Part shown: one piece after another, positions 46,202 to 59,239 of the stretch
Position numbering within the stretch: the first letter of the stretch is position 1
Layout of the letters: every line of letters starts with the position of its first letter
Source of the DNA: Schistosoma haematobium
Taxonomy: Eukaryota > Platyhelminthes > Trematoda > Strigeidida > Schistosomatidae
DNA: 64,000 bases
Direction of reading: 5' to 3'
Assembly (NCBI RefSeq): GCF_000699445.3
Contig: NC_067196.1
Span: forward strand, 60,455,364-60,519,363
Translations under genes and position numbers: made by a program
The notes under the pieces: generated by a model
What the model was told of the DNA's origin: nothing
What the model saw: only the letters and a program-made list of their open reading frames with translations
Database searches by the model: none

Positions 46202-48750
46202 CGATGCGTGTTAATAGCCGTTGGTTAATAACTTAACGTATAGGTAGTAAGTATTTTGTGTTTAGAAATATTAAAGTAATGAATATTGTAAAAATGTTAA
46301 TATTGGTATTAGTTTTGGTCTAAATTATGAAACCAATTAACAATTATGCCGGCAACCCGTCCATATGTGATCTCCAATTGCATCTGTATTAGTAGGCTAA
46401 CTGAAAGAACAAAAGTATTACCATGGAAAAGAATTCCAACTAGTGTTCCAGTTAGTTTGATACGGTTTATTTAGTTACGGGGAGATTTTCTCAACCTCGT
46501 TTTTACTTGACCGTGATAGAATTTAGTAATACTACTAATACACATGAATGGTTATCAAAACAAAATTTAAATACGTGAGTGATAATTATATGAATTTCGG
46601 ACAGATAGCTAAGAACAAATCGTTAAACATGAGTGTATTCGTAAGAGACATGCTCTAGACTCACTGTTCTGATTTGCCATAGACTATTTATATTTATACC
46701 TCCCGGCTGATGGTGCATACACGTTAGTTGCAAGTACGCAGTTTATCATAAGGCGGAATACGATTTAATTGAGATATAGTGGTTATAAGTTATTGAAATC
46801 AGTTAAGCCTATGTGTCATATTACTAGGTGATGTGGTGCTGCAGGATGTATTCGGCTAAATAAGCTTTTACAAGATGATTAATAGTGAGTGATGCTCATG
46901 TGATTATCAGGGAGTACATAAGTTGTAACCAAGGGGAGTACACTCCCAACTCATGTCTATGATAATGGCTTGAACCTTAGTCAGTGTTGGGGTAAATTCG
47001 ACATTGATGTTTTCAGTTTGCAGGAGATTTGCTCGACTGCTTATATTGATTATTTGCATTCATGATTGTGTCGCTAAACCATCAATTAGACTGACAAGGT
47101 TTTGAGATATTTACTGAATAAGCAACTGATAGAGAAACATACTGTAATCATCTGTAGTGAATGAAGATAAAAGAAAAACAACACTAGTGATAATTATAAG
47201 TCAATTTGCTGACCGATTTCATCAATTTCATCAATCATATTACGTGATTGTCAAGTCATGACAATGCTTTATGACGATATCCTGAAACTATTAAATTTAA
47301 CTAGTTATAGTGTTGATTGAGGATTAGTCAGTGGAAAAATAGGTATTGTTGCTTTAGGTGATTCGAAATTATCAGAAATCTATAACGTTAAAGAATCCGA
47401 GACGCCTAATTTAATTATAAATTACATTTCAGAAATATTCGTTTAGTGTTAATCCTAGTAGGCTACGGAGTTTTGATTTTAAACGTTTGTTTAGCCAACA
47501 GCTACCTGAGGATTTAGTTATTTTACTAGTGCAGTTGATAGTACCTAAATTTTTAATCTTATTATCTAAACTATGTTCTCATTTTAAACTGCTAATATGA
47601 TAAACCAGTCCATAAACCCTAATACGATTAGCAACAACGACTATGATGGGTTTATTGATAAATGTTAAAGGCGATTCAGATGATTCCTAAATTTAGAAGA
47701 CATGAAGATATAGTGTAAAGTATGTGTGGGCCAGGGTAACATGCAGGTAGATTGTTGACGTATATGACAATTTAAAAATAATGAACATGACCAGATAAAT
47801 AATTTTAAAGTTAAGACTGCTTATGAAACTTCAGGCAGGAATATGATGCGTTATAAACCTTCCATAAGAAGTTACTGCATTTAGCTTGGTGACACTTACA
47901 AATATATGGCAAAAGCAACTGGAAGACATATACATCTTAAGTACAAAAAAATCATCCAGTAAAATAGTTGAACTCGCCTTGATTATTTTTGAAAATTAGA
48001 TTATTCAGTGGACGACATATATAACGCCATTCGTGAGGAGTAGTATTGATCCAAAAGCATCCAGAATAAAACATGCAGTATGGCAATTAATTCCAGCGTG
48101 CTTGATGCTGTTGAGGTTTTTGCCACTCGCTCGGATCAGAACAATCGAATGAACCCAGATATTTGTGTGGTTATCATTGAACGAACCATCTAAAAATGCC
48201 CTTATGATTGCAGAAAACTTATAGCTGAAACTCACCGTATGTTTTTGGAGAAGTGTCATCCTTGTTGTTTGGCAATGGAACTCGAAAATATGAAATTAGG
48301 CAGGCAGTGGTCGGAAGAAAAGATATTACAGGACAGTGCTTAGTTTGAAACAGGTTGAGGTATTAAGTGAAGGAACACTGAGAATTAGATCCAGATAACT
48401 ATTTAGTCCTTGATTGCATTGCTAGTCAATGTATATTTACTCTATTTACAGGTTATATTTGCAAGAGCTTGATGTTTAAACAAGTCTATGTCGCTGAAGC
48501 AGGTAAATGCTATTACAGCTTGTTAACGAACCATCAAAGCTAATTAGTTGATATAGATGATCAACTTTTATTATCGATTGAGCTAGTAAGTTATATGAAC
48601 TAACAGATATAACATTACGATAATATATGTGACCATTAATCAAAGGACTATTAGAATACTAAGTTTACAGAAATAAAAACCGATTGAGAAGGTTAAGGTG
48701 GAAATAAGGATTAACAATAATGGTTGCGTTTCTTTAGTTGGGCTCACCAA
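45901..48750 (-). other. Internal segment, unit 1
   Basis: 2850 bases, non-coding. The minus-strand frame at 46086-45901 (61 codons) ends in a TAG that is part of the purine tract, the position where an LTR element's pol gene would end, and contains GARRSHPIRYR; a pol relic is possible but unproven. A second minus-strand frame of 84 codons (48259-48005) has no known motif. AAT repeat of 16 units at 46150-46197. Confidence 0.75.
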
Positions 48751-49163
48751 TGTAGAATTATGGTCTACTATGATATTAGTACTGCTAATAATAGACCTAA
48801 TCCTAAATTTGTACATTTGTCATGATATAACTGCCTAATCTATAAGATCTTACGTGGAAGTCACACCATCGACTACACCAACTCACTGTATCGTATCAAT
48901 TACCAATACATGATGTAGAACAAGGTTAGGCTAGAGAAAGAACAATATATTTATTACGAATAGAAGATATAAGGTAATATTCAGAGGGTTCACGCCTGCA
49001 TGGCCGAGCCATGCCACTCGATCAACTCCAGTACATTCAATTCATTGTTCGCGCCTCCTCCATTGTTAGGTATCCCTCCGCGTTAAATATTGAATATCTA
49101 TTTTCTGAGTAGTCTCGTGTTCACAGCTTTGTGGATTGTGTGGCTATTGTCCAATCCACTACA
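48751..49163 (-). repeat. LTR 2 (shared between units 1 and 2)
   Basis: 413 bases with intact TGTAG/CTACA termini. It serves as 5' LTR of unit 1 and 3' LTR of unit 2, the expected product of LTR-LTR recombination. Confidence 0.88.
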
Positions 49164-49413
49164 CTACTCTCCCACCAGAATCAACGTGATGTTGGTTCGA
49201 TACCGAATTGGATGGGATCGTCGCGCGCCGGAGGTTACCAAGGATAATAAGAATCCTCCGGGTATTGGTAAGCTGAAAGATAAATCAAAAAGAAAGCGGC
49301 AGCATCTGGTCGGGAAATACATGTAATAATTTTAAAATATCTACCTTCATGCTTAAAACGCTTGAAATGAAAATTTGGGTGAAGATTATTTGAGCTATAA
49401 AAAACGGGATTAC

Positions 49414-49468
<55 letters not shown>

Positions 49469-52015
49469 CGATGCGTGTTAATAGCCGTTGGTTAATAACT
49501 TAACGTATAGGTAGTAAGTATTTTGTGTTTAGAAATATTAAAGTAATGAATATTGTAAAAATGTTAATATTGGTATTAGTTTTGGTCTAAATTATGAAAC
49601 CAATTAACAATTATGCCGGCAACCCGTCCATATGTGATCTCCAATTGCATCTGTATTAGTAGGCTAACTGAAAGAACAAAAGTATTACCATGGAAAAGAA
49701 TTCCAACTAGTGTTCCAGTTAGTTTGATACGGTTTATTTAGTTACGGGGAGATTTTCTCAACCTCGTTTTTACTTGACCGTGATAGAATTTAGTAATACT
49801 ACTAATACACATGAATGGTTATCAAAACAAAATTTAAATACGTGAGTGATAATTATATGAATTTCGGACAGATAGCTAAGAACAAATCGTTAAACATGAG
49901 TGTATTCGTAAGAGACATGCTCTAGACTCACTGTTCTGATTTGCCATAGACTACTTATATTTATACCTCCCGGCTGATGGTGCATACACGTTAGTTGCAA
50001 GTACGCAGTTTATCATAAGGCGGAATACGATTTAATTGAGATATAGTGGTTATAAGTTATTGAAATCAGTTAAGCCTATGTGTCATATTACTAGGTGATG
50101 TGGTGCTGCAGGATGTATTCGGCTAAATAAGCTTTTACAAGATGATTAATAGTGAGTGATGCTCATGTGATTATCAGGGAGTACATAAGTTGTAACCAAG
50201 GGAGTACACTCCCAACTCATGTCTATGATAATGGCTTGAACCTTAGTCAGTGTTGGGGTAAATTCGACATTGATGTTTTCAGTTTGCAGGAGATTTGCTC
50301 GACTGCTTATATTGATTATTTGCATTCATGATTGTGTCGCTAAACCATCAATTAGACTGACAAGGTTTTGAGATATTTACTGAATAAGCAACTGATAGAG
50401 AAACATACTGTAATCATCTGTAGTGAATGAAGATAAAAGAAAAACAACACTAGTGATAATTATAAGTCAATTTGCTGACCGATTTCATCAATTTCATCAA
50501 TCATATTACGTGATTGTCAAGTCATGACAATGCTTTATGACGATATCCTGAAACTATTAAATTTAACTAGTTATAGTGTTGATTGAGGATTAGTCAGTGG
50601 AAAAATAGGTATTGTTGCTTTAGGTGATTCGAAATTATCAGAAATCTATAACGTTAAAGAATCCGAGACGCCTAATTTAATTATAAATTACATTTCAGAA
50701 ATATTCGTTTAGTGTTAATCCTAGTAGGCTACGGAGTTTTGATTTTAAACGTTTGTTTAGCCAACAGCTACCTGAGGATTTAGTTATTTTACTAGTGCAG
50801 TTGATAGTACCTAAATTTTTAATCTTATTATCTAAACTATGTTCTCATTTTAAACTGCTAATATGATAAACCAGTCCATAAACCCTAATACGATTAGCAA
50901 CAACGACTATGATGGGTTTATTGATAAATGTTAAAGGCGATTCAGATGATTCCTAAATTTAGAAGACATGAAGATATAGTGTAAAGTATGTGTGGGCCAG
51001 GGTAACATGCAGGTAGATTGTTGACGTATATGACAATTTAAAAATAATGAACATGACCAGATAAATAATTTTAAAGTTAAGACTGCTTATGAAACTTCAG
51101 GCAGGAATATGATGCGTTATAAACCTTCCATAAGAAGTTACTGCATTTAGCTTGGTGACACTTACAAATATATGGCAAAAGCAACTGGAAGACATATACA
51201 TCTTAAGTACAAAAAATCATCCAGTAAAATAGTTGAACTCGCCTTGATTATTTTTGAAAATTAGATTATTCAGTGGACGACATATATAACGCCATTCGTG
51301 AGGAGTAGTATTGATCCAAAAGCATCCAGAATAAAACATGCAGTATGGCAATTAATTCCAGCGTGCTTGATGCTGTTGAGGTTTTTGCCACTCGCTCGGA
51401 TCAGAACAATCGAATGAACCCAGATATTTGTGTGGTTGTCATTGAACGAACCATCTAAAAATGCCCTTATGATTGCAGAAAACTTATAGCTGAAACTCAC
51501 CGTATGTTTTTGGAGAAGTGTCATCCTTGTTGTTTGGCAATGGAACTCGAAAATATGAAATTAGGCAGGCAGTGGTCGGAAGAAAAGATATTACAGGACA
51601 GTGCTTAGTTTGAAACAGGTTGAGGTATTAAGTGAAGGAACACTGAGAATTAGATCCAGATAACTATTTAGTCCTTGATTGCATTGCTAGTCAATGTATA
51701 TTTACTCTATTTACAGGTTATATTTGCAAGAGCTTGATGTTTAAACAAGTCTATGTCGCTGAAGCAGGTAAATGCTATTACAGCTTGTTAACGAACCATC
51801 AAAGCTAATTAGTTGATATAGATGATCAACTTTTATTATCGATTGAGCTAGTAAGTTATATGAACTAACAGATATAACATTACGATAATATATGTGACCA
51901 TTAATCAAAGGACTATTAGAATACTAAGTTTACAGAAATAAAAACCGATTGAGAAGGTTAAGGTGGAAATAAGGATTAACAATAATGGTTGCGTTTCTTT
52001 AGTTGGGCTCACCAA
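49164..52015 (-). other. Internal segment, unit 2
   Basis: 2852 bases, near-identical to unit 1. It differs in homopolymers (A5 for A4 near 49290, G3 for G4 near 50200, A6 for A7 near 51212), which breaks the 61-codon frame but leaves the 84-codon one (51524-51270) open. AAT repeat of 17 units at 49414-49464. Confidence 0.75.
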
Positions 52016-52428
52016 TGTAGAATTATGGTCTACTATGATATTAGTACTGCTAATAATAGACCTAATCCTAAATTTGTACATTTGTCATGATATAACTGCC
52101 TAATCTATAAGATCTTACGTGGAAGTCACACCATCGACTACACCAACTCACTGTATCGTATCAATTACCAATACATGATGTAGAACAAGGTTAGGCTAGA
52201 GAAAGAACAATATATTTATTACGAATAGAAGATATAAGGTAATATTCAGAGGGTTCACGCCTGCATGGCCGAGCCATGCCACTCGATCAACTCCAGTACA
52301 TTCAATTCATTGTTCGCGCCTCCTCCATTGTTAGGTATCCCTCCGCGTTAAATATTGAATATCTATTTTCTGAGTAGTCTCGTGTTCACAGCTTTGTGGA
52401 TTGTGTGGCTATTGTCCAATCCACTACA
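52016..52428 (-). repeat. LTR 3 (shared between units 2 and 3)
   Basis: 413 bases, TGTAG/CTACA termini, no difference from LTR 2 noticed by eye. Confidence 0.88.
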
Positions 52429-52677
52429 CTACTCTCCCACCAGAATCAACGTGATGTTGGTTCGATACCGAATTGGATGGGATCGTCGCGCGCCGGAGGT
52501 TACCAAGGATAATAAGAATCCTCCGGGTATTGGTAAGCTGAAAGATAAATCAAAAAGAAAGCGGCAGCATCTGGTCGGGAAATACATGTAATAATTTTAA
52601 AATATCTACCTTCATGCTTAAAACGCTTGAAATGAAAATTTGGGTGAAGATTATTTGAGCTATAAAAACGGGATTAC

Positions 52678-52726
<49 letters not shown>

Positions 52727-55273
52727 CGATGCGTGTTAATAGCCGTTGGTTAATAACTTAACGTATAGGTAGTAAGTATTTTGTGTTTAGAAATATTAAA
52801 GTAATGAATATTGTAAAAATGTTAATATTGGTATTAGTTTTGGTCTAAATTATGAAACCAATTAACAATTATGCCGGCAACCCGTCCATATGTGATCTCC
52901 AATTGCATCTGTATTAGTAGGCTAACTGAAAGAACAAAAGTATTACCATGGAAAAGAATTCCAACTAGTGTTCCAGTTAGTTTGATACGGTTTATTTAGT
53001 TACGGGGAGATTTTCTCAACCTCGTTTTTACTTGACCGTGATAGAATTTAGTAATACTACTAATACACATGAATGGTTATCAAAACAAAATTTAAATACG
53101 TGAGTGATAATTATATGAATTTCGGACAGATAGCTAAGAACAAATCGTTAAACATGAGTGTATTCGTAAGAGACATGCTCTAGACTCACTGTTCTGATTT
53201 GCCATAGACTACTTATATTTATACCTCCCGGCTGATGGTGCATACACGTTAGTTGCAAGTACGCAGTTTATCATAAGGCGGAATACGATTTAATTGAGAT
53301 ATAGTGGTTATAAGTTATTGAAATCAGTTAAGCCTATGTGTCATATTACTAGGTGATGTGGTGCTGCAGGATGTATTCGGCTAAATAAGCTTTTACAAGA
53401 TGATTAATAGTGAGTGATGCTCATGTGATTATCAGGGAGTACATAAGTTGTAACCAAGGGAGTACACTCCCAACTCATGTCTATGATAATGGCTTGAACC
53501 TTAGTCAGTGTTGGGGTAAATTCGACATTGATGTTTTCAGTTTGCAGGAGATTTGCTCGACTGCTTATATTGATTATTTGCATTCATGATTGTGTCGCTA
53601 AACCATCAATTAGACTGACAAGGTTTTGAGATATTTACTGAATAAGCAACTGATAGAGAAACATACTGTAATCATCTGTAGTGAATGAAGATAAAAGAAA
53701 AACAACACTAGTGATAATTATAAGTCAATTTGCTGACCGATTTCATCAATTTCATCAATCATATTACGTGATTGTCAAGTCATGACAATGCTTTATGACG
53801 ATATCCTGAAACTATTAAATTTAACTAGTTATAGTGTTGATTGAGGATTAGTCAGTGGAAAAATAGGTATTGTTGCTTTAGGTGATTCGAAATTATCAGA
53901 AATCTATAACGTTAAAGAATCCGAGACGCCTAATTTAATTATAAATTACATTTCAGAAATATTCGTTTAGTGTTAATCCTAGTAGGCTACGGAGTTTTGA
54001 TTTTAAACGTTTGTTTAGCCAACAGCTACCTGAGGATTTAGTTATTTTACTAGTGCAGTTGATAGTACCTAAATTTTTAATCTTATTATCTAAACTATGT
54101 TCTCATTTTAAACTGCTAATATGATAAACCAGTCCATAAACCCTAATACGATTAGCAACAACGACTATGATGGGTTTATTGATAAATGTTAAAGGCGATT
54201 CAGATGATTCCTAAATTTAGAAGACATGAAGATATAGTGTAAAGTATGTGTGGGCCAGGGTAACATGCAGGTAGATTGTTGACGTATATGACAATTTAAA
54301 AATAATGAACATGACCAGATAAATAATTTTAAAGTTAAGACTGCTTATGAAACTTCAGGCAGGAATATGATGCGTTATAAACCTTCCATAAGAAGTTACT
54401 GCATTTAGCTTGGTGACACTTACAAATATATGGCAAAAGCAACTGGAAGACATATACATCTTAAGTACAAAAAATCATCCAGTAAAATAGTTGAACTCGC
54501 CTTGATTATTTTTGAAAATTAGATTATTCAGTGGACGACATATATAACGCCATTCGTGAGGAGTAGTATTGATCCAAAAGCATCCAGAATAAAACATGCA
54601 GTATGGCAATTAATTCCAGCGTGCTTGATGCTGTTGAGGTTTTTGCCACTCGCTCGGATCAGAACAATCGAATGAACCCAGATATTTGTGTGGTTGTCAT
54701 TGAACGAACCATCTAAAAATGCCCTTATGATTGCAGAAAACTTATAGCTGAAACTCACCGTATGTTTTTGGAGAAGTGTCATCCTTGTTGTTTGGCAATG
54801 GAACTCGAAAATATGAAATTAGGCAGGCAGTGGTCGGAAGAAAAGATATTACAGGACAGTGCTTAGTTTGAAACAGGTTGAGGTATTAAGTGAAGGAACA
54901 CTGAGAATTAGATCCAGATAACTATTTAGTCCTTGATTGCATTGCTAGTCAATGTATATTTACTCTATTTACAGGTTATATTTGCAAGAGCTTGATGTTT
55001 AAACAAGTCTATGTCGCTGAAGCAGGTAAATGCTATTACAGCTTGTTAACGAACCATCAAAGCTAATTAGTTGATATAGATGATCAACTTTTATTATCGA
55101 TTGAGCTAGTAAGTTATATGAACTAACAGATATAACATTACGATAATATATGTGACCATTAATCAAAGGACTATTAGAATACTAAGTTTACAGAAATAAA
55201 AACCGATTGAGAAGGTTAAGGTGGAAATAAGGATTAACAATAATGGTTGCGTTTCTTTAGTTGGGCTCACCAA
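52429..55273 (-). other. Internal segment, unit 3
   Basis: 2845 bases. Same three homopolymer states as unit 2 plus one extra A lost (near 52675). AAT repeat of 15 units at 52678-52722. Confidence 0.75.
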
Positions 55274-55686
55274 TGTAGAATTATGGTCTACTATGATATT
55301 AGTACTGCTAATAATAGACCTAATCCTAAATTTGTACATTTGTCATGATATAACTGCCTAATCTATAAGATCTTACGTGGAAGTCACACCATCGACTACA
55401 CCAACTCACTGTATCGTATCAATTACCAATACATGATGTAGAACAAGGTTAGGCTAGAGAAAGAACAATATATTTATTACGAATAGAAGACATAAGGTAA
55501 TATTCAGAGGGTTCACGCCTGCATGGCCGAGCCATGCCACTCGATCAACTCCAGTACATTCAATTCATTGTTCGCGCCTCCTCCATTGTTAGGTATCCCT
55601 CCGCGTTAAATATTGAATATCTATTTTCTGAGTAGTCTCGTGTTCACAGCTTTGTGGATTGTGTGGCTATTGTCCAATCCACTACA
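55274..55686 (-). repeat. LTR 4 (shared between units 3 and 4)
   Basis: 413 bases, TGTAG/CTACA termini, with one private substitution near 55492 (GAAGACATAAGG against GAAGATATAAGG). Confidence 0.88.
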
Positions 55687-55935
55687 CTACTCTCCCACCA
55701 GAATCAACGTGATGTTGGTTCGATACCGAATTGGATGGGATCGTCGCGCGCCGGAGGTTACCAAGGATAATAAGAATCCTCCGGGTATTGGTAAGCTGAA
55801 AGATAAATCAAAAGAAAGCGGCAGCATCTGGTCGGGAAATACATGTAATAATTTTAAAATATCTACCTTCATGCTTAAAACGCTTGAAATGAAAATTTGG
55901 GTGAAGATTATTTGAGCTATAAAAAACGGGATTAC

Positions 55936-55975
<40 letters not shown>

Positions 55976-58524
55976 CGATGCGTGTTAATAGCCGTTGGTT
56001 AATAACTTAACGTATAGGTAGTAAGTATTTTGTGTTTAGAAATATTAAAGTAATGAATATTGTAAAAATGTTAATATTGGTATTAGTTTTGGTCTAAATT
56101 ATGAAACCAATTAACAATTATGCCGGCAACCCGTCCATATGTGATCTCCAATTGCATCTGTATTAGTAGGCTAACTGAAAGAACAAAAGTATTACCATGG
56201 AAAAGAATTCCAACTAGTGTTCCAGTTAGTTTGATACGGTTTATTTAGTTACGGGGAGATTTTCTCAACCTCGTTTTTACTTGACCGTGATAGAATTTAG
56301 TAATACTACTAATACACATGAATGGTTATCAAAACAAAATTTAAATACGTGAGTGATAATTATATGAATTTCGGACAGATAGCTAAGAACAAATCGTTAA
56401 ACATGAGTGTATTCGTAAGAGACATGCTCTAGACTCACTGTTCTGATTTGCCATAGACTACTTATATTTATACCTCCCGGCTGATGGTGCATACACGTTA
56501 GTTGCAAGTACGCAGTTTATCATAAGGCGGAATACGATTTAATTGAGATATAGTGGTTATAAGTTATTGAAATCAGTTAAGCCTATGTGTCATATTACTA
56601 GGTGATGTGGTGCTGCAGGATGTATTCGGCTAAATAAGCTTTTACAAGATGATTAATAGTGAGTGATGCTCATGTGATTATCAGGGAGTACATAAGTTGT
56701 AACCAAGGGGAGTACACTCCCAACTCATGTCTATGATAATGGCTTGAACCTTAGTCAGTGTTGGGGTAAATTCGACATTGATGTTTTCAGTTTGCAGGAG
56801 ATTTGCTCGACTGCTTATATTGATTATTTGCATTCATGATTGTGTCGCTAAACCATCAATTAGACTGACAAGGTTTTGAGATATTTACTGAATAAGCAAC
56901 TGATAGAGAAACATACTGTAATCATCTGTAGTGAATGAAGATAAAAGAAAAACAACACTAGTGATAATTATAAGTCAATTTGCTGACCGATTTCATCAAT
57001 TTCATCAATCATATTACGTGATTGTCAAGTCATGACAATGCTTTATGACGATATCCTGAAACTATTAAATTTAACTAGTTATAGTGTTGATTGAGGATTA
57101 GTCAGTGGAAAAATAGGTATTGTTGCTTTAGGTGATTCGAAATTATCAGAAATCTATAACGTTAAAGAATCCGAGACGCCTAATTTAATTATAAATTACA
57201 TTTCAGAAATATTCGTTTAGTGTTAATCCTAGTAGGCTACGGAGTTTTGATTTTAAACGTTTGTTTAGCCAACAGCTACCTGAGGATTTAGTTATTTTAC
57301 TAGTGCAGTTGATAGTACCTAAATTTTTAATCTTATTATCTAAACTATGTTCTCATTTTAAACTGCTAATATGATAAACCAGTCCATAAACCCTAATACG
57401 ATTAGCAACAACGACTATGATGGGTTTATTGATAAATGTTAAAGGCGATTCAGATGATTCCTAAATTTAGAAGACATGAAGATATAGTGTAAAGTATGTG
57501 TGGGCCAGGGTAACATGCAGGTAGATTGTTGACGTATATGACAATTTAAAAATAATGAACATGATCAGATAAATAATTTTAAAGTTAAGACTGCTTATGA
57601 AACTTCAGGCAGGAATATGATGCGTTATAAACCTTCCATAAGAAGTTACTGCATTTAGCTTGGTGACACTTACAAATATATGGCAAAAGCAACTGGAAGA
57701 CATATACATCTTAAGTACAAAAAAATCATCCAGTAAAATAGTTGAACTCGCCTTGATTATTTTTGAAAATTAGATTATTCAGTGGACGACATATATAACG
57801 CCATTCGTGAGGAGTAGTATTGATCCAAAAGCATCCAGAATAAAACATGCAGTATGGCAATTAATTCCAGCGTGCTTGATGCTGTTGAGGTTTTTGCCAC
57901 TCGCTCGGATCAGAACAATCGAATGAACCCAGATATTTGTGTGGTTGTCATTGAACGAACCATCTAAAAATGCCCTTATGATTGCAGAAAACTTATAGCT
58001 GAAACTCACCGTATGTTTTTGGAGAAGTGTCATCCTTGTTGTTTGGCAATGGAACTCGAAAATATGAAATTAGGCAGGCAGTGGTCGGAAGAAAAGATAT
58101 TACAGGACAGTGCTTAGTTTGAAACAGGTTGAGGTATTAAGTGAAGGAACACTGAGAATTAGATCCAGATAACTATTTAGTCCTTGATTGCATTGCTAGT
58201 CAATGTATATTTACTCTATTTACAGGTTATATTTGCAAGAGCTTGATGTTTAAACAAGTCTATGTCGCTGAAGCAGGTAAATGCTATTACAGCTTGTTAA
58301 CGAACCATCAAAGCTAATTAGTTGATATAGATGATCAACTTTTATTATCGATTGAGCTAGTAAGTTATATGAACTAACAGATATAACATTACGATAATAT
58401 ATGTGACCATTAATCAAAGGACTATTAGAATACTAAGTTTACAGAAATAAAAACCGATTGAGAAGGTTAAGGTGGAAATAAGGATTAACAATAATGGTTG
58501 CGTTTCTTTAGTTGGGCTCACCAA
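55687..58524 (-). other. Internal segment, unit 4
   Basis: 2838 bases. Homopolymer states are those of unit 1, so both the 61-codon (55872-55687) and 84-codon (58033-57779) frames are open. One private substitution was noticed near 57565. AAT repeat of 12 units at 55936-55971. Confidence 0.75.
58511..58523 (-). promoter_or_regulatory. Primer-binding-site-like sequence
   Basis: On the minus strand TGGTGAGCCCAAC begins two bases after the 5' LTR (58525-58938). TGG at this position complements the CCA of a tRNA 3' end. Which tRNA would match was not determined. Confidence 0.55.
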
Positions 58525-58938
58525 TGTAGAATTATGGTCTACTATGATATTAGTACTGCTAATAATAGACCTAATCCTAAATTTGTACATTTGTCATGAT
58601 ATAACTGCCTAATCTATAAGATCTTACGTGGAAGTCACACCATCGACTACACCAACTCACTGTATCGTATCAATTACCAATACATGATGTAGAACAAGGT
58701 TAGGCTAGAGAAAGAACAATATATTTATTACGAATAGAAGATATAAGGTAATATTCAGAGGGTTCACGCCTGCATGGCCGAGCCATGCCACTCGATCAAC
58801 TCCAGTACATTCAATTCATTGTTCGCGCCTCCTCCATTGTTAGGTATCCCTCCGCGTTAAATATTGAATATCTATTTTCTGAGTAGTCTCGTGTTCACAG
58901 CTTTGTGGATTGTGTGGCTATTGTCCAATGCCACCACA
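58525..58938 (-). repeat. LTR 5 (5' LTR of unit 4)
   Basis: 414 bases; its outer end is CCAATGCCACCACA rather than CCAATCCACTACA, an extra G and one change, followed by the AGAC duplication. Confidence 0.82.
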
Positions 58939-58942
58939 AGAC

Positions 58943-59011
58943 CTCATTATGATTCTGAACAAAGATCCTTAAACTCCCGGAGTATAGCTTAAATTGTTTA
59001 ATTTGTTCATC
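58943..59011 (-). pseudogene. Possible continuation of the interrupted RTE copy
   Basis: On the minus strand the ~30 bases next to the array (GTTCAGAATCATAATGAGG) resemble the SDHHLVVA end of the endonuclease domain, which in this family comes directly before the text found at 45487. That would place the array inside one RTE copy. The match is short and fades before 59011. Confidence 0.3.
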
Positions 59012-59239
59012 ATGGCCAGCATTTTATTAGCAAGGGTGTTTTCCAAGAGGGTCCACGACGTTCACCGGGACATGAATCTGGCGAGCGCTTGCTGGCAGTA
59101 TATCGACATGTCAGCGTGGCTTGTTGATCAAAGGTTCCGTCTCATTAATCTTGCCAAAGCCCAGTTCAGTGCGGGTAACTTGACTGAGATGCTGCATCGA
59201 GTTGTGCTAGAGTCTTTGTTTGGTGATGACTGCACATAG
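59012..59239 (+). CDS. Hypothetical 75-codon frame of raised GC
   Basis: Starts at an ATG with good context (ATCATGG) and ends at TAG. Clearly richer in GC than its AT-rich surroundings and with mixed, protein-like residues (DVHRDMNLASACWQYIDMS, RFRLINLAKAQF). No domain recognised, no array relation seen. It could be an exon, a gene fragment or part of another retroelement. Confidence 0.3.
   Translation: MASILLARVFSKRVHDVHRDMNLASACWQYIDMSAWLVDQRFRLINLAKAQFSAGNLTEMLHRVVLESLFGDDCT

Larger units (their letters stand above)
45484..58942 (-). mobile_element. Tandem array of a non-autonomous LTR retrotransposon (5 LTRs, 4 internals)
   Basis: A 13.45 kb array, 45488-58938, flanked by AGAC (45484-45487, 58939-58942). 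Units start at 45488, 48751, 52016 and 55274 (lengths 3263, 3265, 3258, 3251) plus a terminal LTR at 58525. Each 413-base LTR runs TGTAG...CTACA; the outermost ends are slightly changed (TTTAG, CCACA). On the minus strand a primer-binding-like TGGTGAGCCCAAC follows the LTR and a purine tract, GGTGGGAGAGTAG, precedes the next, so the element is transcribed leftward. Internals of ~2.85 kb have no frame over 100 codons and no gag, protease, RT or integrase motif. Length differences between units are fully accounted for by AAT-repeat counts and four homopolymer indels; very few substitutions were noticed. Confidence 0.88.

Noticed and set aside
45488..58938. Regular repeats as a CRISPR array or rDNA-like gene repeat
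   Set aside because: Units are 3.26 kb, contain no spacer pattern, no rRNA, snRNA or spliced-leader sequence; LTR structure explains them.
45488..58938. Plus-strand orientation of the LTR element
   Set aside because: On the plus strand CTACTCTCCC follows the LTR (no TGG primer site) and GGGCTCACCAA precedes it (no purine tract); the minus strand fits both.
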